A stretch of 5,863 nucleotides of DNA from Rhodospirillales bacterium (lineage in GTDB: Bacteria > Pseudomonadota > Alphaproteobacteria > Rhodospirillales > Casp-alpha2). Position 1 is the first letter of the stretch. The number at the start of each line of letters is the position of its first letter. The position numbers and the translations under genes were made by a program. The stretch spans positions 1 through 5,863 of the forward strand of contig JAJFIE010000379.1 in assembly GCA_021775275.1 (NCBI GenBank), in the 5' to 3' direction. The notes beneath the pieces are model-generated. The model ran no database searches. It was not told the DNA's origin and saw only the letters and a list, made by a program, of their open reading frames with translations. Positions 1-5,863 of this stretch are shown here, one piece after another.

Positions 1-492
1 TCCTTCGAAGGCCTTCCGTCACTGGAAAGCCAGGATCAGCTTTCCGACTACGATGTGTTTTTTGAGGGGCAGTATGAGTGCTCAAAAGATAATGTTGAGA
101 GGAATCTGGTAAATGCAGGAATTCCCCCGGGATCGATTGAATATGTGGAGGGCTATTATGGCGTTTCCCTGGTGCATGAAGATACTCTTGCGCTGGTACG
201 GGAGTCCAAAGCGGCTATGATCCATGTGGATTGCGATCTTTACTCATCAGCCAAAGATGTCCTGACGTTCCTGTCAGGGCGGATTGTTGACGGCGCAATT
301 CTGATGTTTGACGACTGGTTTTGCTACAGAGGACGGCCTGACCGGGGGGTGGCCCGAGCATTTCATGAATGGAAAAAAACTGTGCCAATAACCTTCACTG
401 AATACTTCAGATACAGCTGGGCCGGTATTGCATTTATTTGCAGCATCGACGTTGATCCGGAAATTCTCGAGAACATTAACGATCATGTTTAA
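1..492 (+). CDS. TylF/MycF-family O-methyltransferase, 5'-truncated by window edge
   Basis: This is the C-terminal 163 codons of a SAM-dependent, Mg-dependent O-methyltransferase of the TylF/MycF/NovP family, whose members methylate sugar hydroxyls on macrolides, aminocoumarins and bacterial glycans. The reading frame is open from base 1 and starts with SFEGLP, the family's conserved loop, so a GTG at 55 is only an internal codon and the true start lies upstream. Numbering from base 1, HVDCDLYSS covers residues 75-83 and FDDW covers 103-106. Asp77, Asp79, Asp104 and Asp105 have the same spacing as the metal and general-base aspartates I recall for NovP (196, 198, 223, 224), which suggests an active enzyme. 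By that alignment about 120 N-terminal residues, including the SAM-binding glycine-rich loop, lie outside the window. It is followed after 51 bases by a sulfotransferase gene in the same direction, so it is probably co-transcribed. The acceptor is inferred to be a sugar hydroxyl and is not shown by the sequence. Confidence 0.88.
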   Translation, partial: SFEGLPSLESQDQLSDYDVFFEGQYECSKDNVERNLVNAGIPPGSIEYVEGYYGVSLVHEDTLALVRESKAAMIHVDCDLYSSAKDVLTFLSGRIVDGAILMFDDWFCYRGRPDRGVARAFHEWKKTVPITFTEYFRYSWAGIAFICSIDVDPEILENINDHV

Positions 493-543
493 CAACCTTC
501 ATAACGCATTTCCATTGTCTGAGGATATCTGTGTTTCGGTGCA

Positions 544-1515
544 ATGCCCTTTCAAGAGTCGCCGAATTTCAATTCGCTGAAGTTAGCAGGATATGTAAAA
601 ACCATGGTTCTCAATATCCAAATGCCAAGTCTGAAACGGATATTGACAGGCGGCGTCGGTAATCGCCGCGAGATTGACGATGATTTTGTTTTTTGCATTA
701 TCGGCGGATGCCCGCGGAGTGGAACGACAGCGTTGCTTGATAGCCTGAATGCAAGTGACCGTGTCGGGTTAATGCCCGAGGTCAACTTCTTTAAATTGAT
801 TGATCATTTCGATGCTCTCTATTTTAAGGAGACGAAAACAAAATCGAAACTCTGGATCAGGAACATCAACGCGAACGAGCGGCCAAACGCGCGTGTTCTG
901 CTGGATGACTTTCTTGAATACATCCCGTCTCTGGAACGAGAGCAGCGAGCATTCATTAAGTCTTTCTTTTCAATACATTTTTCAGAAAAAAAACTCTCAG
1001 TGATCGGGGAAAAACTGCCGATCTACTATACCCTGGATCACGCAGCACTGGAAAATCGCGTCGGCCCGATAAAATACATACATATAGTGAGACACCCACT
1101 GTATGTGCTGAACTCCTTCATGCACAGACGGAAGCTAACAGAGGATGGTAAGGACCTCTGGAAGTATCCAAACCCTGGTGATGCCATAATGATGTGGATA
1201 AATGCATGGAATTACATGGTGTCTAATCATTTGCAGAACCCGGAAAACTTCCTGCCGGTGAAATACGAAGGTTTTTTTGACTCCAGAGATCAATACGAGC
1301 AGATCGCGCACTATTTGGGCATAGATCACGCTGTATTGAGACCCTTTGTTGGCGAGCAGTACCCACCGCTCAATTCAATCGATGATCATGCACAGGGACT
1401 CTACGATAAACTACTCCCGGAATTTCACGGCTCCTGGGATCGTCCTCTGGAAACACTTATGAAAGAAATTGGGCCTATAACCCAGGAAGCGGTCAATCAA
1501 AGGCTTGAGCTATGA
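544..1515 (+). CDS. PAPS-dependent sulfotransferase (PRSGTT type)
   Basis: This predicted sulfotransferase of 323 residues would move a sulfuryl group from PAPS to a hydroxyl or amine. The 5'-phosphosulfate loop is PRSGTTAL at residues 57-64, directly after a hydrophobic beta strand (FCIIGG, 50-55). The 3'-phosphate motif is IHIVRHP (179-185), with Arg183 and Ser191 eight residues apart as in known sulfotransferases. A GEKLP segment (155-159) fits the acceptor-side region of the Sulfotransfer_3-like families. There is no signal peptide or membrane segment, so it is probably cytoplasmic. The first 48 residues are not part of the fold. The ATG at 544 has only a distant GAGGA (521-525), while an in-frame ATG at 604 (Met21) has AGGA at 588-591, 12 bases upstream, so the start is uncertain. 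The gene ends in ATGA, overlapping the next gene by 4 bases. The family is clear and the substrate unknown. Tyrosylprotein-type or glycan-type acceptors are both possible. Confidence 0.87.
   Translation: MPFQESPNFNSLKLAGYVKTMVLNIQMPSLKRILTGGVGNRREIDDDFVFCIIGGCPRSGTTALLDSLNASDRVGLMPEVNFFKLIDHFDALYFKETKTKSKLWIRNINANERPNARVLLDDFLEYIPSLEREQRAFIKSFFSIHFSEKKLSVIGEKLPIYYTLDHAALENRVGPIKYIHIVRHPLYVLNSFMHRRKLTEDGKDLWKYPNPGDAIMMWINAWNYMVSNHLQNPENFLPVKYEGFFDSRDQYEQIAHYLGIDHAVLRPFVGEQYPPLNSIDDHAQGLYDKLLPEFHGSWDRPLETLMKEIGPITQEAVNQRLEL
1499..1503 (+). promoter_or_regulatory. Ribosome-binding site of the coupled oxygenase gene
   Basis: AAAGG lies 8 bases before the ATG at 1512, inside the last codons of the sulfotransferase gene. 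It supports that start codon. Together with the ATGA stop/start overlap it suggests translational coupling of the two genes. Confidence 0.55.
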
Positions 1516-2675
1516 CATGTATTAACAAATGGAATTCGCTCCTCGCAGAGAGATTTGAATGGATCGATGTGGCGGCCGTTCATCCTTTCGCCGGGCAAGT
1601 CCAATCCAGCGCCAATCCACCCGGATATTCCGATGCTGAAGTGGAGGCCTTGAATTCTTTGACAGAAAACTTGAGCCATGCCGTCGCAACTGAGATTCAT
1701 AAGCTAGAGTTTGAAAACGTCCATTACGAAACGTATGTCACAGATACACCGATTGCCAATTTCATTCGCGAACTTGTTGGCGGGATCGAGAAAATAACCG
1801 GCGATGCAAAATTTACAAAACGTCTAAATGCAGAGATCGAGCGTGAATTCATCGTGCGGGCATTGGCCGGGCCACGGGCGCAAATGATGCTTGATACGGA
1901 AGCCTATATGGATTTCCTGAGAAATGGCGTGATTCCTCTGCGGTTTTCAAGGAAGGATAATAAAGAACTGAAAGACCTGTTGTCCGATGACATCAATGAA
2001 GTCAGAACATCAAACGGCGATTGGCAAGGGGTTGGCACCTATGATCGTGAAAAGCGTTTCACCCCGGATAACAATGCCGCTGTTCATACCCTGATTAACC
2101 GGATTTACCGAGACGCCGGGGCCTACGAGATTGCTACCGCTTACATGGGATGTGAATTGGTGTTGGCGGGGATAACCTTGCAGGTATGCCGTTCCACGGA
2201 CCGGCACTGGAAGATGACCTGTAACGATCAGCCTACAAAGCAACTGGAGATCCTGCATTTTGACCCGAAGCAGGGCATGATCAAAAGCATACATTATTTG
2301 AATGATGTTACGTTGGGTGATGGCCCTTTCAAATATATTCCTACCAGTCACAGGTGGCAGGATGATCCTCTACGCCGGATGGCTGCAAAAACGAATGGCG
2401 TGACCAATTATTTGAACAATGAGGCGGAGCGGGCCAGATTCCTGCGCCTGCCGAAAGCTCTACAGAATTGCGCCATCATCGGCAGCGTGCTGCCCGACGG
2501 TTCGTCATTGGCTGACAGGCTATTGGCGCGTGAGCACCCCTACACGACTGAAGAAGCGGACGCAGTTCTGTTTGATCCCGGTGGCTTGCATCGTGGCGGT
2601 ATAGTTGACGGTGATGGCGAAAGAGTGAACCTGCAAATTATGTTCAGGGCCGCGATTAACGGTCAACCTTTTTGA
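1512..2675 (+). CDS. Phytanoyl-CoA dioxygenase (PhyH)-like Fe(II)/2-oxoglutarate oxygenase
   Basis: This 387-residue protein is probably a non-haem iron oxygenase that couples decarboxylation of 2-oxoglutarate to hydroxylation of a substrate. The iron triad is visible as His249 and Asp251 in LHFDP and His360 in GGLHRGG. Arg371, eleven residues after the distal histidine, is placed to bind the 2-oxoglutarate carboxylate, the same spacing as in human PhyH (His264/Arg275). The stretch GPFKYIPTSHR, between the two halves of the site, is typical of the family. The entry helix, YMDFLRNGVIPL, begins at residue 132, so the roughly 130 residues before it are an extension beyond the usual PhyH domain. 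That extension has no signal peptide or evident membrane helix and I do not recognise it. The gene overlaps the sulfotransferase by 4 bases, so the two products are likely made together and may act on the same molecule. The substrate is unknown: a sugar, lipid or amino-acid moiety of the cluster product are all possible. Confidence 0.8.
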   Translation: MTCINKWNSLLAERFEWIDVAAVHPFAGQVQSSANPPGYSDAEVEALNSLTENLSHAVATEIHKLEFENVHYETYVTDTPIANFIRELVGGIEKITGDAKFTKRLNAEIEREFIVRALAGPRAQMMLDTEAYMDFLRNGVIPLRFSRKDNKELKDLLSDDINEVRTSNGDWQGVGTYDREKRFTPDNNAAVHTLINRIYRDAGAYEIATAYMGCELVLAGITLQVCRSTDRHWKMTCNDQPTKQLEILHFDPKQGMIKSIHYLNDVTLGDGPFKYIPTSHRWQDDPLRRMAAKTNGVTNYLNNEAERARFLRLPKALQNCAIIGSVLPDGSSLADRLLAREHPYTTEEADAVLFDPGGLHRGGIVDGDGERVNLQIMFRAAINGQPF

Positions 2676-2694
2676 ATTATTTGGGTGACGTGAA

Positions 2695-3600
2695 ATGAAT
2701 TTGGAAGAGTTTTTGGATAAGCAGTATGAATTACAGATGCTGACTTACCAAACCATGAAGCGTATGGAAAAACAATCGGCGGCTACGCATTCCATTCAGG
2801 TCTCGACATATGTCAAATCTATTCTGGAAGACGGAAAATATACTGATTCCCGCCGCCTACAACCATTTGGTTTCAAGGGGCAATCACAATTCGATGAAGA
2901 TGGTATCCTGCAGGAAATTTTTCAGAGGATTGGTACAACGAGTAGAAAACTGATGGAGATCGGTGCGGGCGAGGGATTAGAGAACAACTCCGTTTATCTC
3001 TTGCAGCAAGGGTGGACCTGCTATTGGGTCGAGGCACAGGAAAACCGATGCCAGTTTATCCGTGATAAATTCTCCGCAGCCATTCGTAACGGGACATTGA
3101 TGGTAATTAGTGGTCTTGTTGAACCCTCCAATGTAAACGGGCTGGTCGCAACGGATGGCAGCGATGAATTCGATTTGTGGACTCTCGATGTAGACGGCAA
3201 TGATTACTGGATTTTCAAGGCGTTTGATCCTTCCGTGCTTAAGCCGCGTGTCATCATGCTGGAGTATAACGCCAAATTCCGGCCGCCCATGGAGTGGGCC
3301 AAGGCTTTTGATATGAACCACCAGTTTGACAAGTCTGATTACATGGGGGCCTCTCTCGAATCACTGACCAGACTCGCTACGGAAAAAGGCTATTGCCTTG
3401 TTGGCTGCGGTCTGTCGGGGGCAAACGCCTATTTCGTACGTTCAGACTTGGCAATGCCCGAATTGTTTTGTGATCCTTTTACGGCTGAGAATCACTATGA
3501 ACCCGGACGGTACTGGCTCACGAGAGGGTTCTATTCAGGTATGCCGCAGAACAGCTTTGGACCGGCCCTTAACGAGTCGAACATGGACATATTCGGTTAG
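2695..3600 (+). CDS. FkbM-like methyltransferase-fold protein
   Basis: This 301-residue protein has a Rossmann-type methyltransferase core resembling FkbM-family O-methyltransferases, which often modify sugars in polysaccharide or antibiotic clusters. After a polar, probably helical N-terminus (residues 1-45) comes SQFDEDGIL (64-72). Motif I follows as LMEIGAGEGLENN (86-98), then an acidic strand end at WVEA (111-114) that would contact the SAM ribose. Next are LDVDGNDYW (164-172) and EYNAKFRPP (190-198). The SQF-EDG lead, the ENNSV segment and the DVDGNDYW segment are characteristic of a group commonly annotated as FkbM-like or hypothetical. The ATG at 2695 has a weak GGGTGA (2683-2688) six bases ahead and lies 19 bases after the oxygenase stop, consistent with one operon. 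No signal peptide is visible. Methyl transfer is inferred from the fold: the SAM loop is intact, but catalytic residues are poorly defined in this family and the acceptor is unknown. Confidence 0.72.
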   Translation: MNLEEFLDKQYELQMLTYQTMKRMEKQSAATHSIQVSTYVKSILEDGKYTDSRRLQPFGFKGQSQFDEDGILQEIFQRIGTTSRKLMEIGAGEGLENNSVYLLQQGWTCYWVEAQENRCQFIRDKFSAAIRNGTLMVISGLVEPSNVNGLVATDGSDEFDLWTLDVDGNDYWIFKAFDPSVLKPRVIMLEYNAKFRPPMEWAKAFDMNHQFDKSDYMGASLESLTRLATEKGYCLVGCGLSGANAYFVRSDLAMPELFCDPFTAENHYEPGRYWLTRGFYSGMPQNSFGPALNESNMDIFG

Positions 3601-3667
3601 TTCGAAGTGGGTTGGCATGACGGCCAAAATCGAAAATTCAGAAATAAGATAGAGAAATTTGATCGTC

Positions 3668-4252
3668 ATGGAACGCATTCATCCCACCAGTTTTGATGAG
3701 GTCAGAGTAGATCATTTAATGCGATACCAGTTAGCACGGGAATTGCTTGTCGAACTGAAGACAACGTCCCGTGTGCTTGATGCTGGGTGTGGTATTGGGT
3801 ATGGCGCTGCGTTTTTATCAGATGTCGTTGACGATGTTGTCGCCATTGATATGTCAGTGGAAGCGGAGGAGTGGCACTATCAATATTTTACCCGACCGAA
3901 TGTTGAGTATATCCGTGGTAATGTGACGTCATTTCCCTATGAAGGGAGGTTTGATGCGGTGGTCTGTTTTGAGTTTCTGGAGCATGTCCACGAGGCGGTT
4001 GATGCCGTCAGAAAATTTGGTAAACACAGCGATCTGCTAATTTGTTCCACGCCAAACGAGCTGGTGCGTCCGCATAAAATGCCGCCCATCAATGAATTCC
4101 ATGTCCGTCACTATACACCGGACGAGTTTAGCGAACTGCTGGCTGAAGGTGGATTTCAGGTGCGCCAATGGTTCAATCAAGGGAACATATCCAATCCCGA
4201 TCTGCGACCCGGCACCGATGGCAAGTTCATCATTGCGGTTGCGTCCAAGTAG
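3668..4252 (+). CDS. Class I SAM-dependent methyltransferase (Methyltransf_11/25-like)
   Basis: This 194-residue methyltransferase consists of little more than the catalytic fold. Counting from the ATG at 3668, motif I is VLDAGCGIGYG (36-46), the ribose-binding acid is Asp61 in VAIDMS, and the strand-4 motif is FDAVVCFEFLEHV (95-107). STPN (127-130) and FHVRHYTPDEF (144-154) follow, a pairing usual in small methyltransferases of polysaccharide and glycosyltransferase clusters. An in-frame TTG at 3659 would add three residues. I chose the ATG because AGAGAA (3651-3656) lies 11 bases before it but only 2 bases before the TTG. The gene lies 67 bases after the FkbM-like gene and 95 bases before the glycosyltransferase gene. 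The SAM-binding motifs are complete, so it should be active. The acceptor could be a sugar, a lipid-linked intermediate or a small molecule, and nothing in the sequence decides between them. Confidence 0.85.
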   Translation: MERIHPTSFDEVRVDHLMRYQLARELLVELKTTSRVLDAGCGIGYGAAFLSDVVDDVVAIDMSVEAEEWHYQYFTRPNVEYIRGNVTSFPYEGRFDAVVCFEFLEHVHEAVDAVRKFGKHSDLLICSTPNELVRPHKMPPINEFHVRHYTPDEFSELLAEGGFQVRQWFNQGNISNPDLRPGTDGKFIIAVASK

Positions 4253-4347
4253 CCAGAAGATTTGATTGCGTGGCAACAATTGTGCGAAAGGACATCAATT
4301 TTGTATATTCGACGAAACATAGATCAAACCGCAAAGGCTTCTGTTAA

Positions 4348-5022
4348 ATGATTCGTATTTTTATCGGTTATGATCCGCGAGAAGCAGTCGCCTTTCATAC
4401 TCTTTGCCATAGTATCCATCGGCGGGCTTCTCAACCGGTTACCATTATTCCGTTAGCTCTCAACCAACTGAAGAAGCAGATGTGGCGTGAGCGGTCACCC
4501 ATGCAGTCCACGGACTTCTCCTTTTCACGGTTTTTGACGCCCTTTCTTTGTGATTTTGAGGGGTGGGCCATTTTCATGGATTGCGACATGCTAGTGCTTG
4601 ATGACATTGCCACGCTGTGGGGATTGCAGGATGAAAAATATGCCATTATGTGCGTAAAGCATAACCATGTCCCGGTCGAGGATCGCAAGTTCCTGGGCGC
4701 TGTGCAGACGACTTATGAGAAGAAGAATTGGTCGAGTGTGATGCTGTTCAATTGCGCCAAGTGTCAGGCTTTGGATACTGATTACGTCAATACGGCAAGT
4801 GGTTTGGAGCTACATCGCTTCAAATGGCTTGAGTCAGACGATCTTATTGGTGAAATTCCACACCGTTGGAACCATCTTGTCGACTACGACCCGCCGGCCC
4901 CTGTTTCGGAAATTTCGAATTTGCATTATACGATCGGGGGGCCATATTTTGATGAATATCAAAATTGCGGTTACGCCGATGAATGGAATGCCGAAAAAGA
5001 GGATATGCTGTTTGCCGGTTAA
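4348..5022 (+). CDS. GT-A glycosyltransferase with DxD motif (GT8-like)
   Basis: This 224-residue protein is probably a nucleotide-sugar-dependent glycosyltransferase. It opens with the beta strand and nucleotide-binding turn IRIFIGYDPRE (2-12), followed by AFHTLCHSI. RFLTPFL (61-67) precedes GWAIFMDCDMLVLDDI (72-87), in which Asp78-Cys-Asp80 is the DxD motif that holds the divalent metal and sugar-nucleotide diphosphate. KNWSSVMLFNC (126-136), WNHL (174-177) and LHYTIGGPYF (192-201) complete the pattern; the late histidine (193) is a plausible second metal or diphosphate contact, as in GT8 enzymes. There is no membrane segment, so it would act in the cytoplasm or peripherally at the inner membrane. 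The ATG at 4348 has AAAGG at 4333-4337, 10 bases upstream. It is the only glycosyltransferase in the window and so the best evidence that the cluster product carries sugar. Donor, linkage and acceptor cannot be read from the sequence. Confidence 0.82.
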   Translation: MIRIFIGYDPREAVAFHTLCHSIHRRASQPVTIIPLALNQLKKQMWRERSPMQSTDFSFSRFLTPFLCDFEGWAIFMDCDMLVLDDIATLWGLQDEKYAIMCVKHNHVPVEDRKFLGAVQTTYEKKNWSSVMLFNCAKCQALDTDYVNTASGLELHRFKWLESDDLIGEIPHRWNHLVDYDPPAPVSEISNLHYTIGGPYFDEYQNCGYADEWNAEKEDMLFAG

Positions 5023-5024
5023 AG

Positions 5025-5053
5025 GGTTGGTAGTGGCCTCCACCTAACCAATC
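5025..5053. other. Imperfect inverted repeat just after the glycosyltransferase gene
   Basis: Two stacked stems can form: an inner GTGG/CCAC with a 3-base loop CCT (5033-5043) and an outer GGTTGG/CCAATC (5025-5030 with 5048-5053, including one G-U pair), separated by an asymmetric 2x4 internal loop. It begins three bases after the stop codon. No run of T follows, so it is not a canonical rho-independent terminator. It could be a weak attenuator, an mRNA-stabilising hairpin or chance. Confidence 0.25.
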
Positions 5054-5111
5054 ACAATTTATCTTGAGTATTGAGCGATGCAGTTTCTGCAGACCCATAA
5101 ATTATCAGGGC

Positions 5112-5116
5112 AGGAG
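5112..5116 (+). promoter_or_regulatory. Strong ribosome-binding site of the second sulfotransferase
   Basis: AGGAG lies 5 bases before the ATG at 5122 and is the best Shine-Dalgarno match in the window. It fixes this start, which also places the PAPS-binding FPKSGST motif at the expected position near the N-terminus. Confidence 0.65.
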
Positions 5117-5121
5117 TGGGT

Positions 5122-5863
5122 ATGAAAGTTACATGGATTGCGTCTTTTCCAAAGTCGGGCAGTACGTGGTTACGCTTCATTGTGGCGCAATTGCTTTTTG
5201 GTGAAGGCGGTGAGATGCCCAATGTCCGGGATGCTGTCCCGGATATCCATGATTACCGTGAAACACCTCGATATGACAGGAAAGGCGTGTTTCCGATGAA
5301 GACACATTTGCCTTTCCACAACCTTCCACCCAGACTGCACACCCAGTCAGCTGTATATATCGTGCGGAATCCACTCGATATGGTTGATTCGGCGCTTGCT
5401 TATCTGGACCCGCCCGATGGGGAAGATCGTAAATATGTTATTGATAGCTTCTGCAATGATGGTGCTGTTGAGCCCTGGACCACACTATTGCACTACGGTT
5501 CCTGGGAGGAAAATGTAGAAAGCTGGTTCAGCGGAGAACATCTGACTTTCCCCCATTTGTTCGTACGCTATGAGGATATGCTGGAAAATCCACATGAAGG
5601 CGTGAAGCAGATTGCGGGTTTCTACAATCTGGAGGTCAGTGATGTACGCCTCAATGAAATCGTTGAAGCAACATCTTTTAGCTCTATGAAAAAAGCCGAG
5701 GAAGAAGAACTCGCAACGGGTGCCGGGGGGTTTTTCACGGACGAGCAGAATTTTGGAAAAGAAGCGTTTCGGTTTATGCGATCGGGCAAGGCAGGGGGAT
5801 ATACGAAAAACCTCCATGAAGATGAGGTCGTACGTCTGCTTGATCGTTTCCGACCCGCCATGA
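5122..5863 (+). CDS. SULT-like (aryl-type) sulfotransferase, 3'-truncated by window edge
   Basis: This is a PAPS-dependent sulfotransferase of the Sulfotransfer_1 type, resembling cytosolic SULTs. The frame is open from the ATG at 5122 to the window end, giving 247 codons without a stop; the TGA in the last three bases is out of frame. The 5'-phosphosulfate loop FPKSGSTWLR is at residues 9-18. KTHLPF (60-65) carries His62, which matches the catalytic base of SULTs. The 3'-phosphate motif VYIVRNPLDMVDS (78-90) has Arg82 and Ser90 eight apart. VRYEDML is present further on, and RSGKAGGY (220-227) occupies the place of the RKGxxGDW motif. Because the family normally ends soon after this last region (often in LGY), only a few residues should be missing. 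Compared with the gene at 544-1515 it has a different P-loop (PKSGSTW rather than PRSGTTA) and a different acceptor region, so the pair are not recent duplicates. It is probably cytoplasmic; the acceptor is unknown. Confidence 0.9.
   Translation, partial: MKVTWIASFPKSGSTWLRFIVAQLLFGEGGEMPNVRDAVPDIHDYRETPRYDRKGVFPMKTHLPFHNLPPRLHTQSAVYIVRNPLDMVDSALAYLDPPDGEDRKYVIDSFCNDGAVEPWTTLLHYGSWEENVESWFSGEHLTFPHLFVRYEDMLENPHEGVKQIAGFYNLEVSDVRLNEIVEATSFSSMKKAEEEELATGAGGFFTDEQNFGKEAFRFMRSGKAGGYTKNLHEDEVVRLLDRFRPAM

Noticed and set aside
55..492. A complete 145-residue gene starting at GTG 55
   Set aside because: The frame is open back to base 1 and the upstream residues (SFEGLP) are conserved TylF-family sequence, so GTG 55 is internal and the gene is truncated by the window.
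3617..3652. An 11-codon open frame between the FkbM-like gene and the next methyltransferase
   Set aside because: It is tiny, has no ribosome-binding site of its own and nothing to suggest a leader peptide; short frames like this occur by chance.
4280..4309. Promoter-like TTGTGC and TATATT, 18 bases apart, before the glycosyltransferase gene
   Set aside because: The -10 box matches 5 of 6 bases but the -35 box only 3 of 6, in an AT-rich gap of 95 bases where such matches are expected by chance.
5485..5817. Opposite-strand open frames over the second sulfotransferase
   Set aside because: They lie antisense to a frame with complete PAPS-binding motifs and encode no recognisable protein.
5861..5863. 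TGA at the very end of the window as the stop of the second sulfotransferase
   Set aside because: It is out of frame: the last complete codon is ATG at 5860-5862, so the gene continues past the edge.
544..5863. The two sulfotransferases as a tandem duplication
   Set aside because: Their P-loops, acceptor regions and C-terminal motifs differ and only the general PAPS-binding pattern is shared, so they represent different subfamilies.

Overview
The window is a compact stretch of bacterial DNA holding seven genes, all on the + strand. There are no gaps longer than about 100 bases, and I see no tRNA, rRNA, CRISPR array, insertion sequence or integrase. Codon use and base composition look moderate (near 50% GC by eye) and similar throughout. 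The genes carry AG-rich ribosome-binding sites and short or overlapping junctions. This suggests a Gram-negative proteobacterium, and an alphaproteobacterium is my best guess from the style of the protein families. The taxon is inference, since there is no phylogenetic marker here.

Layout: (1) 1-492, the 3' part of a TylF/MycF-type metal-dependent O-methyltransferase, cut by the left edge. (2) 544-1515, a PAPS-dependent sulfotransferase of the PRSGTT type. (3) 1512-2675, overlapping the previous gene by ATGA, a phytanoyl-CoA-dioxygenase-like Fe(II)/2-oxoglutarate oxygenase with a long N-terminal extension. (4) 2695-3600, an FkbM-like methyltransferase-fold protein. (5) 3668-4252, a small class I SAM methyltransferase. 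(6) 4348-5022, a GT-A glycosyltransferase with a DxD motif. (7) 5122-5863, a second sulfotransferase, of the cytosolic aryl/SULT-like type, cut by the right edge shortly before its C-terminus.

Taken together this is the interior of a glycan or secondary-metabolite tailoring cluster. Three methyltransferase-type proteins, two unrelated-looking sulfotransferases, one oxygenase and one sugar transferase would methylate, sulfate, hydroxylate and glycosylate a shared product. That product is most plausibly a cell-surface polysaccharide, capsule, O-antigen or glycosylated flagellin or S-layer, although a small-molecule glycoside is possible. No backbone-assembly gene (polymerase, flippase, ABC exporter, PKS or NRPS) and no PAPS-making gene lies in the window, so the acceptor cannot be named from this sequence. 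The individual families are known. What is unusual is the combination, especially the pair of sulfotransferases and the oxygenase translationally coupled to one of them.
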